Positions 12,101 through 24,424 of a DNA stretch of 64,000 bases are shown in pieces. The notes under the pieces were generated by a model. That model was given only the letters and a program-made list of their open reading frames with translations, made no database searches and had not been told where the DNA came from. The stretch spans positions 17,760,545-17,824,544 of the forward strand of contig NC_081551.1 in NCBI RefSeq assembly GCF_901000735.1, read 5' to 3'. Positions within the stretch are counted from its first letter, which is position 1. Each line of letters opens with the position of its first letter. The DNA comes from Corylus avellana (lineage: Eukaryota; Streptophyta; Magnoliopsida; Fagales; Betulaceae). The position numbers and the translations under genes were made by a program.

Positions 12101-15100
12101 TTACATCAAACTAATCAAATAATACAACATGGCTCTAGTTTGACACTTTATACAACATGGCTCTAGAATGTTAATTTACAGGTAATGTCATAAATTTTAT
12201 TTTTCATATATTCTCTCCAATTTGCAGTACTATTAATTACTCTTGCCATGAATAGTTAGGGGTGGTAAGTTCTTGTGTTTCGAGTTCGGGTTGTGTCAAG
12301 GTATGCGTATAAGACTATATGGATCAACCCTAATTTTACACATTTAATTAAACGAGTCAGACTCTTTAATTCTAACTCGCTAAATCCATGTTGAGTTTGT
12401 GTTGGGTTTGCAGGTCGTGTCATAAGTTATTATCCCTACCTAGATTGCACCAAAAGCTAATTTCATTGCTATAAGAAGTAAGATACTTCACTCGATCATA
12501 TGCTTTTTATTTTACAACAGTTGTGATCATGACATGGTTATTGCAACCTGCTTGTATAGACCTGCCAAATTTGATGCGTTGATGGGGCATATAATAGTAT
12601 TTAATTATCTTTAATTAGTGGTTTGAAAGAGAGGCAGGATTGGTGTCAAGCTAGTTTAATATTGCAATCCCAAGAAATCTGTTTGAGATACAATGCCTTT
12701 GATTTAAAGGTACTATTTTCTTAAGAGCCTTGATAATAGAGAAAGCTAAAACTTATCCCCAGCTAGTAGTATAAACCTCCCCTTAATACACTCTGTCTTT
12801 AATGATATCTCTCCCCGCTTCAATTGCTAACATTCTCCTCAAGGCCCACGTCATGCAATGCCTTAGCGTGTTACTAAAAAATAAGTCATATTTGCGTTGT
12901 TATTGTAAAAACACTACTCAAGTTATATTTAGAGCTTATTTATAAACTTAGTTTCATCTGGTAAGATTTGAGCTGCCTAACCAAGGTTTAAAAGGAAACT
13001 ATTTCGATCCTATTTTTCTTCTTCTTCTTTTCTTGGTGTAGTGACAAAATTCTGAAACTAAGCAAACTATAGACATTACAGGGAAGAAAGTACAGCAGAG
13101 ATATTTACCATATCAATGACTAGAGACTTGTACGGACACAATCCGAGTTGAGATCACTATATTGAATAAATAAGGAAATTTACCCAACTCCTCAATGGAA
13201 AAATTAAAAGAAAAGGAATTCACCTGAAATCAGATTAAAGGGCTATACTCTACAGGTTAGTAAATATGCCATCAAGAAATCAATTGGATTTTCTCCAGAG
13301 ACAGTATTGACAACAAAATGAAGAGCAAAATTGAATAAATTTACACATAACACAAGCTTGAAATGATCAAATATTAGTCTCCTACTACGTTTGAAAATAT
13401 CCCAATACTCAAAATCACAAGAAACAGTATAGAAACCACAAAAATCAACCATTTTAGATGCAAAAATGCAACCCATGAACAGTAGATGCAAAATAGAAAG
13501 AGAAGAAGAGAAGAGAAACTCATTTAAGGTTTTCAAGGGTTAGGAGAAACTCATACCGGAGAGAAAGCTACAGGAGAGCGTTAAGTGCGCCGGAGTGAGA
13601 GCTGGCAGAGAAAGATGCGCTAGAAAGAGAGCTGCCGGAGAGAGAACCTTGCACCAGAGTACTGAGTGAGAGAGAGAGCGATATTAGCAGCTGCAGCTTC
13701 TTCTTTTCTTGGTCGTGGGATTTGGGAAACAAATTTCGTCCGAAATTTTGAGCACCCGCCAGTTTTTAGTAGATGGCGGCAATTTATTTTGTGCAGCTCA
13801 ATTAGTGGCTATTTGGGGTATTTTTCTTTCAAAAAAAATAAAAAATAAAAAATAACAACAACAGCAAAAAAAAAGGCTCCAAAATAAATGAGAAAAATAT
13901 AAAAAAACATGAAGCAATTTGTAATTTATTTTTTGAATAAATTTTCGTTTTTTTTTTTCAATTATTTTATTATTTATTTGTTAAAATAATAGGGGTATTA
14001 TATGAATATTAAAAATAAGTGGCATTTTTATACAATTTGGTTGTTCGAGAGGCTACTTTAGTATCTTTTTTATATTTTTCCCAAAAAAAAATTATACTAC
14101 CAATTTTTTAATTTTTATTTATTTAGTTATTTGTAATTTTTTTCTTATAATATGTTTTTATTATTATAATATTAACTAAAAATTTTTGTTTATAAAATTT
14201 TTATGATAAAGGTCATTAAGTTGATATTTCTCTTATAATTAGTTATAAAATAATACAAATTCCAAAGATAATATAAGATCAATATAACTAAGGCACTAAG
14301 ATAATATAAAAAGCTGACAGTTCAATTGAATGTTGGATTGAACCTTCAATTGTATTTAGTTTGATCTATCAATTGATCATACCACAATCAATGGAACTAA
14401 TTCATTAGAATCGCTCGGATGCTTGATCGAACATTTAATCTTATCACGATCAATCGAACTAATTCAGTAGGATCGATCGGACATTTGATTCTATCATGAT
14501 CAATCGAACTAATTCATTATGATCGATCAGATGTTTGATCGAATGATTGATCCTATCGCGATCAATCGAACTAATCTATTAGGATCGATCGGATGTTTGC
14601 TCGATCATTTAATCATATCACGATCAATCGAACTAATTCATTATGATCGATCGGATGTTTGATCGAACATTTAATCCTATCACGATCAATCAAACTAATT
14701 CAGTAGGATCGATCGGACATTTGATTCTATCATGATCAATCGAACTAATTCATTATGATAGATCAGATGTTTGATCGAACGATTGATACTATCGCGACCA
14801 ATCGAACTAATCTATTAGGATCGATCATTTAATCATATCACGATCAATCGAACTAATTCATTATGATCAATTGGATGTTTGATCGAACATTTGATCCCAT
14901 TATGATCGATCAGACTAATATGTAATAGTATCGATCAGAATTGATTTTATCAGATGTTTGATTGAACCTTCAATCATGTCAAGTTTTATTGATTGTATCC
15001 CGATCAATTTAAGTAATGCACTAATATAATATAAAATGCTTAGACTTCAATTCAATGCTCGATCGAACATTTAATTTGTTTGAATTTTGTTTGATCATTT

Positions 15101-18100
15101 GATCTGATCATGATCGATCGAACGAATGCACTAGGTAGGACCAATCGAATATTTGATCAAACCTTCAATTTCAATTGTTTCAATTATTTGATCTTATCAC
15201 GATCAATCGAACTAATTCATTATGATTGATTGGATATTCGATCAAACCTTCAATTTTAATTGTTTCAAGTTTGATCGATCATTTGATCCTATCATGATCG
15301 ATTGAACAAATGTACTATGATCAAACGGATTTTTGAACGAACCTTTAATTTCAATTGTTTCAATTTTGATTGTCACTTGATCCTATCATTTCATTGTATC
15401 ACTATCAAAGTTGTTGTACATTATGCAATTAAAATTTGTCATAAAATTAAAATAAAATAATATATATATATATGTAATCTCTTTTAACATTCTGTTACTG
15501 CAATCGATCGCACCCAAAGTGTGATCGATCGCAGTAACAGAAACAACACGCACATGCTGCCCGTATGCGATCGATCGCACCATTTGTGCAATCGATCGAT
15601 CGCACTCGGACAGCACACCACGTGACCTACTTTAGGTCACTTTCCCCCCACACCCCACATATTTTTCATCTCCAAGCAGCACCCACCCGCGACGCTCCTC
15701 CACCGTTTTTCACCACCTCTACCACACAGCCACCACACTGTTCTCTTCTCCGGCAACCATACCAGGTATTTTTCACCACCTCTACTTTACACCCCGTTCC
15801 CCATTCCCATCAACACCCCAGCCCTGATCACTTCCCGAACTTTTTTTTTTTCTCATATTTCTGCAATTGTGGGTGTTCATCCACCCACATTGCTTTGTTG
15901 TGGTTGGATTTTGATGTTTTTGCAGGGGGTTTTAAGCGGAGTTGCTTTGTTTTGCAATTTTGGTTATCTCTAGTGCACACCAAGTGTTTGTCAAAAGTCC
16001 CCAATCAAGCTCATCATGCCAAGAGCTCGAGCTTCGTCCTCCCGAGGGTCCAATACCCGAGCCATTTCTCTCCCGCCCACTTTTGAAGAGCGGGAGCTGC
16101 TATTTGAGACCACCTTCGCCATTCGCAAAGACTTTCAAAATCTTGAGGCGACTCAATGGGCAGTCGCCGAGTTCAAGCACCGGGGGCTCAACAAGCTTTT
16201 CAAGCCGGTCACCACCATTTCCTACAGAAAATTGGTGATCGAGTTCTATGCCAACCTGTCGCATGACTGCAACAACGTGGCGGCCCTCTCTTCCAAAGTG
16301 AAAGGCAAAGCTATTGACGTAACACGAGCCGACATTGCTGCTGCCCTTCAATGCAATCATGAGCACCCTCCAGAAGCCGCACAACTTGCTGAGCAACCAG
16401 CCAAATTCTACGTGGCGGAAATCATTGAGGACATGTGCGATGGGCAATATGCCGATTCCCATCATAATGTCGGCAGCCGATCCAAGCTACCTCACGGCTT
16501 TGGTTTGTGGACTCCATATTACACCGTAATGCTTTTCCCTTGGGGCACAAATCTCAGAGGCGGGATCAATTTCTTCAAACACTCTACGCCTTCCATAAAG
16601 ATGCTTGGTACTCCATTCCCGACATAATTTGGAACCAAATTCAGAAATTTTGGAATGGGGTGCACGTTGGAGGAGCGGAGTCCACACATTCATGGGGGTT
16701 GCCTTTCCCATACTTAATCTCGTACATCCTCCGGAAGAAAGGCATCAAGGGTACCGCAGCTGATGAGCCAGTCACTACTACTCCCATATTTGGCATTCGC
16801 CAATGGAACAAGAGCTTGTCCCACATGCCTCGGGGACTAGTAGCTGGTGCGGAAGAGAGTGAGGCTGAGCCGATGGCTGAAGATGAACCTGTAGTTGAGC
16901 CAGAGGCATCTGAGGAGGAGGCACAAAACCGCTCACTTATTGAGTCAGGTGAAGCCAGGCACTGGTGGACTGCCAAAAAGGTATTACTGATTCAAGAACT
17001 AGGCAGGGAGGAAGCAATCTCTTGGCCGGGATTTCAAAAAGAATTTCTCCAGCAATATTTTCCCAAGATTCTTAGGGACGCGAAGGCTCGAGAATTCATG
17101 GACCTCACCCAGGGAAATATGACAGTCGCCCAGTATGCTGGCCGCTTCAATGAATTGGCTCGCTTTGCTCCCTACTTGGTGGCGGATGAACAAAATCGAG
17201 TAAAGAAGTTTGAACAGGGTCTCAACCCACAAATCCATGAGCGTGTTGTATGCTTTGAAATTCAAGATTTTGTGAAATTAGTCAACAAGGCGTCTCTAGT
17301 TGAAGAGAGCGTGAAGAGAAGTGCTTTGGCAATAGCGGAAACACGAAAGAGGGCTGCACCCCCACCAAATCAAAACCAAGCTGGATGGAAACGAAGACCG
17401 AACGGAAATAACTAGGGAGTCAAACCCATGGGGAACAGACCGAGTTTAGCCATCGGCGTGCCCTGTCCAAAATGTCAACGCCCCTACTACGGATTGTGTC
17501 GTACGGAGACTAACATGTGCTACCGATGCGGTCAGGCCGGTCACTCTGCCCGGGATTGCCCAAGGGCAAAAGGAGGTGTTGCATCACTACAGGCAAGGAA
17601 TAATCGCATACCACCCACTCCAGCAAAGGTTTATGCCCTCACACTAGGTGAAACAGAAACGGAGAATGGAGTAGTCACAGGTATTCTATCTCTCTTATTT
17701 GGCAAGGCTGTGGTTTTATTCGATTCTAGAGCTACTCATTCTTTTATATCAGCTAAGTATGCTAGGAGATTTTGTATTAATATAGAACCAATGGAAGTAG
17801 GAGTACTAGTATCTACCCTGGTAGGCAAATTAGTGTTATGCAGGAAAATAGTCTTGGGTTGCCCAATTCTTATTGAGGGAAGAATCCTCACGGCTAATTT
17901 GATAGTGTTCGATATGGAAGGGTTCGATATTATCCTCGAAATGGATTGGTTATCAAACAATCATGCCATCATTGATTGCCACAACAAAGAGATAATTTTC
18001 AGATTTCCAACTAACTCCGAATTCAAATTTGTGGGAACCAAGGTGGGCGCCACTCCACAACTAATCTCAGCAATACAAGCCAAGCAATTATTATTAGAAG

Positions 18101-21100
18101 GATGGCAAGTCTACCTGGCATGCTTAAAGGAGTCGCCTCAAGAGGAGAGAAAAATGGAGGAGATAACAGTGGTACAAGAATTTCTTGATGTCTTTCCAGG
18201 ACTTCCTCCTGACAGGGAGATAGAATTTTGCATTGATTTAATTCCGAGAGCAGCTCCAATATCCTAGGCACCCTACAGGATGGCACTAGCAGAATTAAAA
18301 GAATTGAAGACCCAGCTACAAGAATTGTTAGACAAAGGATTTATTCGCCCCAGCATATCGCTATGGGGAGCGCCTGTGCTCTTTGTGAAAAAGAAGGATG
18401 GTACTTTTCGGATGTGTATTGACTACCAAGAACTTAAAAAAATCACCATAAAAAATCGATATCCACTACCTCGCATAGACGATTTGTTCAACCAGCTGAA
18501 GGGTGCTCTGATTTTCTCAAAGATCGACCTTCGTTTGGGGTATCACCAGTTGAGGTGTAGAAAAAGACAACAGAAAGATAATTGTGGAGAAGAAATTTGT
18601 ATTTCTGATGTGTTTTGAATTGTACAATGGAATGGCCTATTTATAGTTGAATGAGGCCGTAAAAGAAAGGAAATACAATAATTACAAAATAATACAATAA
18701 TTATAGAATAAATTAACTTGCAAGAAAACAATCTCTATAAGGAAATTAACTTGGCAACCAAGCCAAGTGTAGGGACCAAGTAACTTGGCAACCAAGCCAA
18801 GAGTAAGGACCAAGCAAAGAGAGGATTCATAATATTCTAACAACGGTTCTGGCCATTAAGGAGGGAAGATATTTCCAAGATGGCTTTCCGCACCCGATAT
18901 GGCCATTATGAGTATTTGGTAATGCCATTTGGAATAGCTAACGCCCCAGTAGCATTCATGGACCTGATGAATCGAGTATTCCATGATTTCTTAGATCAAT
19001 TCGTGGTGGTGTTCATTGACGATATCTTAATCTACTCCAAAAGCTTGAAAGAACATGAAGACCATTTGAGGTGTGTTTTGCAAAGGCTTAGAGAAAAACA
19101 GTTGTACGCAAAGTTTTCAAAGTACGAGTTTTGGTTGGATAGAGTCACTTTTCTCGGACATGTAGTATGAAAAGACGGCATCTCAGTAGGCCCCAAGAAA
19201 GTTGAAGCTGTAGTAAATTGGGAGAGACCCACCAATGTACATGAAATCAGAAGTTTCTTGGGTCTGGCTGGCTATTATCGGCGTTTTGTAGAAGGTTTTT
19301 CAAAATTGTCTAGATCGCTGACTGCTTTGACAAGAAAGAATGCTCGTTTCTTGTGGACTGATGAATGTGAGCAAAGTTTTCAAGAACTAAAACGGCGGTT
19401 GGTAACTGCTCCAATTTTAACGCTTCCATCAGAATCTTGTGAATTTGTTATTTATAGCGACGCTTCTAGAAAGGGGCTTGGCTGCGTCCTCATGCAAAAT
19501 GACAGAGTAGTAGCATATGTCTCTCGACAACTTAAAAGTTATGAGCTGAATTATCCCACCCATGATTTAGAACTTGCTACAATAGTTTTTGCATTAAAAA
19601 TCTGGAGACATTATCTTTACGGGGTGAAGTGCGAAATTTATACAGATCACAAAAGCCTTAAATACTTATTCACGCAGAAGGAACTAAATTTAAGGCAGAG
19701 GCGATGGCTGGAGCTAATAAAGGACTACAACTGTGTAATTAATTACCACACCGGGAAAGCCAACGTGGTTACAGATGCCTTAAGCGGAAAATCAAGAAGT
19801 GAGATAGCATGTTTAAAATCCTTGCCCCATAATCTAAAGACGGACATTGAGAGGCTCGATATGGAGATCGTGATAGGAGAGGTGCAAGCATTAATGGCGA
19901 AACTCGAGATTAAATCCACACTACTGGAGGATATCCGCGTGGCTCAAGAAAAAGGTGAAGAGATCATTCAAATTAAAGAGAAAGCCAACAAAGGTTGGAT
20001 CTTGGGTTTTGGTACCACATCAGATGGTTTGTTCAGATACCAGAATAGAGTTTGTGTGCCTAATAATGAGGATATAAAGAAGTTGATATTGGAAGAAGAA
20101 CACGTCTCACCATATACAGTACACCCAGGAGGCACTAAGATGTATCGGGATCTTAAGGAACGCTTTTGGTGGAACGGAATGAAGCGGGACATTGCTGAAT
20201 TTGTAGGGCGATGCTCAACATGTCAACAAATCAAAGCAGAACATCAAAGACCTGCAGGACCACTGCAACCTTTAGAAATACCGGTGTGGAAATGGGAAGC
20301 AATAGCCATGGACTTTTTAGTGGGGTTACCACGAACTCAGGCGGGGTACGATGCAATATGGGTGATTGTGGATAGGTTGACTAAAGCCGCTCACTTTATT
20401 CCAATAAAGGTGAGATACTCACTGGAGAAGCTGACAGAACTGTATTTACATGAGATTGTTCGATTACATGGGGTACCTGTATCAATAGTGTCGGATAGAG
20501 ATTCTCGTTTCACGTCAAGATTTTGGAAGAGTCTACAAGAAGCAATGGGGACTAAGTTGAGATTTAGCACTGCATATGTAACATCCCCAGCCCGTTAGGG
20601 TTAGGTTTGTTAATGATTTTCTTACTTGCAAAGATCCATAAGGTTTATCAACTAAACAATACTAGTATAACAATGAATGCATGAAAGTCTAGAATATCAT
20701 GTCTAAAAATAATAACTAAACTGAAATATTCTTGTTTAACAGAAATATGTCTCACAACGAGATAGATATCCTTATTAAAATAAATCTATCAATTTATGAA
20801 AGAAAACTGTGCCAACGCACTTATTAACTTGACTAATATGAAATCATAAGAAATCCTAAATACGCCCGCCCCCATTCCGGCCTCCTAGTGCAGCCTGGTC
20901 ACCACCTGAAACAAGAAATAAAAACTAATGAGCCCAAAGGGGGCCCAGTAAGTGAAATCCACAGCCATGAGCAGTTTTACTCCTTGTCCCGTTTTGAAAA
21001 ATGGAACTCATAACTACATATGTTCCCAGTATATTTTTAAAGAAAACAGAAAGTAAATAAAATATATTTTCATCAATAAAATTGATGATAGTCTTTATCT

Positions 21101-21853
21101 CATACTAGGGCCCATGTATACTGTTACCCCCATATACTAGGGTTGCGCGGTCCTTGCGACCTGGGATGAGATACTGTGGCCGCAGCCCCGTCCCCTGGCC
21201 AGCCGATTAACTCTGGGTGCACTCAGCATGGCAAAAATAAAACTATGATGGAACCACCTTCTGGCAGAGCCTCCTTCAGCGGTTGCGCCTCCATCCTTAG
21301 CATCGGTACCGAGCTTTTCTCTTGTTTCTCTTGGGCCAAAAATACACTCCTCCCTACATGTGCCCTCATTTTATAACATTCTTTTCTCATTGCTTGTACT
21401 TCTCTAGGGCAACATGTAGGAGGGTTTATGTTTATTGTCTCAAAATTCTCTTTATAAACATCACTATTTTCACAATATCTCTTTTTCTCAAACTTGTCGT
21501 GCATGTAGCAAAATTCCATAATATCAACAAAATAATCATTTGCAATTGAAAACAAAATTGCATAAATAGCATGACATGATAGTTTTTTATGGAAGGGATA
21601 ATAAATTCACTTACCTCTTGACTGCAGTAAAATTTTCCTCTGACTGCTAACTAATCTCCTCAAGGAAATACAGACACATTACTACCCTCATACACGTCAC
21701 CACAAAACATTCTACTACTATTATGAGTTGGCTTGCTAATAAATTGAGAATGAACTTACTTAGGTATTTAGGTATATTTTCTCTTAAAATTTTCAGAATT
21801 TATTTTATTTAGTAGTACTCCTTTATGTATATATACTTTAAGTTCTTCCATAC

Positions 21854-21890
<37 letters not shown>

Positions 21891-24253
21891 TTACACTGCC
21901 CACTACCCCATCTATATATATATAGGTGAACAACTTGAATACCATATATATATATATACACGTCCGTTAGCATGCTATATATATATATATATATATATAT
22001 AGTTACCGTGGGGAGTAAAAACAAAGAGACAAATCTCTTTCCACTACAGGAAAACCTGACAACCAGGGTAAAATGCTGAAATTTGACTCACAATTGTGCT
22101 ATTAATGAGTATATATATATATATATCAGATGAAGAAAAGCAAATATGTGAGGCCATACCTAACACACACAGGGAGAGCAACGTGACGAGGGAAAAGTGA
22201 GCGGCAAGAAAAATCCCTTTTCTCTTTTCTTTTTTTTTTTTCTTTCTTTCTTTCTCTCTTGGTGTGCGGCAAGCTTGTTTCACTCCCTTAAATAGGCTGA
22301 GTAGAAGATCAGAGGAAATAGGTTTTCAAGGAGCTTAGGGTTTTTTTTTTTCTTTTGGTAGTCGGCGCCTAGGGCCGGGCTTCAATATATATATATATAT
22401 ATTATGTATTATTATTATATATTTTTAATTCGTCCATTCTAATTGTTAACCTAAGCCAACCCATTTTTTTTAAAAAAAAAATCTACGAGTCAACTAAAAA
22501 TACTCTAAAGGGACTTAGGATTGTCACAGCATACCATCCTCAGACGGACGGACAGTCAGAAAGGACCATCCAAACATTGGAGGACATGTTACGAGCCTGT
22601 GTACTAGATTTCAGTGGTAGCTAGGCATGCTATCTTCCTTTGGTGGAATTCGCTTACAATAACAGCCATCAAGCAAGCATTGGAATGGCTCCATATGAAG
22701 CATTGTACGGATGAAAATGTCGATCCCCACTTTATTGGGACGAGCTTGGTGAACGAAGGATTTTAGGACCAGATATTGTGCAGGATACCATAGATAAAGT
22801 TGCTTTAATTCGGCAAAGACTGTCAGCAGCTCAAGACCGACAGAAAAGTTATGTAGATATACGTCGAAGAAGCTTGGAATTTACAGAAGGCGACAAAGTG
22901 TTTCTTAGAGTGGCACCAATGAAGGGAGTCACTAGATTTGGTAAGAAAGGGAAGTTGAACCCCCGCTTCATCGGACCGTTTGAAATTCTAGAGAGAGTGG
23001 GTCTTGTGGCCTATCGTATAGCCTTACCTCCGGGACTTGCAAATATACATAATGTCTTTCATGTCTCTATGCTGAGAAAATACATCCCTGACCCTTCTCA
23101 CGTAATTCGATATGAACCTTTGCAGTTACAAGGAGATTTGGCATATGAAGAGGTTCCGGTAAAATTATTAGATCGCAAGGTCTAAGAGCTACGTACGAAA
23201 AGCATTCCACTAGTGAAAGTTTTGTGGAAGAATCATGAAATCGAAGAAGCGTCGTGGGAATTAGAAGATGAGATACGCAAGAAATACCCTTTTCTATTTG
23301 CTGAGAACTAGTAGAATATAAGGTATGCGCTAGCGGATAGATTTATTTATGTATTTGATTACTATTGCAATATGGTGCATTTATATAGACTAAACAAATT
23401 CCGAGGACGGAATTTTTATAAGGGGGGAGAATGTGACATCCTATAAATTTTATAGATTAAAATAAAATTATAAAGCATTTTTGTTTTTATATATATAAGA
23501 AGACTCTTTTAGTTAGGAGAGTATTAGTGGAATTATTAGCATATTAAATACTTGGGAGTCTTGTGGATTTTTTGGAGGATTTATTGCTTAATAATAATAA
23601 TAATAATTATTATTATTATTATTTAAAAAAAAATGAAGAGATAAAATCAACGTGTCTTACCTTCATCAACGTGTCTTACTTTTATTTTGGACTTGCCATG
23701 TGTTTTCATGCATTAAATAAAGCCTCCACGTAATGGGGCAATTGTACTCTTGCATGACTTTTCCCCTTAGCCTTTAAACACATGTCCTTCAACTTAAATA
23801 TTTTTGTATTATTATATATCTCTCTCAATACTATAAATATCCAAGAGCCTTCTTTTCCCCTCACGACCACAAGTAGCGAAACAGGAGGTTATTTCAATTT
23901 CTTTTCTTGCAACCCCCATTCTAGCACAGTAGCGGTAAGGACCCTTTTCTCTATTATCATTTTATTTTATTTTTTATTTTCTTGAAAGAGATTTAGGGTA
24001 GGTTAGTATTTGCTTCTTATGGGTATTTTAGGATTCTTGTATGGGTGGTTATCTAAGGAGTTTGACTCTTATTATTGGAATGTTAGTTTGTAGGTTTTAT
24101 AGAGATTATATATATATATATTTTGTTTAGACAGATTTTTTTCTCGCATAAGCCAGTATAATGTTTTTGTGATTAACTATTATACATCCATAATAATGAT
24201 AATAACAATAATAAATTATTTTTATGTGTAAGACTTATTGAATAAATGTTTAG

Positions 24254-24286
<33 letters not shown>

Positions 24287-24380
24287 NNNNNNNNNNNNNN
24301 NNNNNNNNNNNNNNNNNNNNNNNNNNNNNNNNNNNNNNNNNNNNNNNNNNNNNNNNNNNNNNNNNNNNNNNNNNNNNNNN

Positions 24381-24424
<44 letters not shown>

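Larger units (their letters stand above)
15616..24268 (+). mobile_element. Decayed Ty3/gypsy chromovirus-type retrotransposon, lacking a 5' LTR
   Basis: Order along the + strand: a leader, a gag-like frame with an unusual N-terminus, zinc knuckle and protease, reverse transcriptase, RNase H, integrase, a chromodomain-like tail, a polypurine tract (AAGGGGGGAGA, 23420-23430) and a 3' LTR starting TGTGACATCC at 23432. No matching LTR lies upstream, so the element is truncated or recombined on the left. At least six in-frame stops and two nested solo LTRs (18556-18842 and 20577-22528) show that it is dead. The domain order and integrase end fit the Tekay-like chromoviruses. Confidence 0.85.

Noticed and set aside
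16016..24268. Host gene with aspartic protease and zinc knuckle
   Set aside because: The domain order and polypurine tract show a retrotransposon, and stops and nested LTRs show it is dead.
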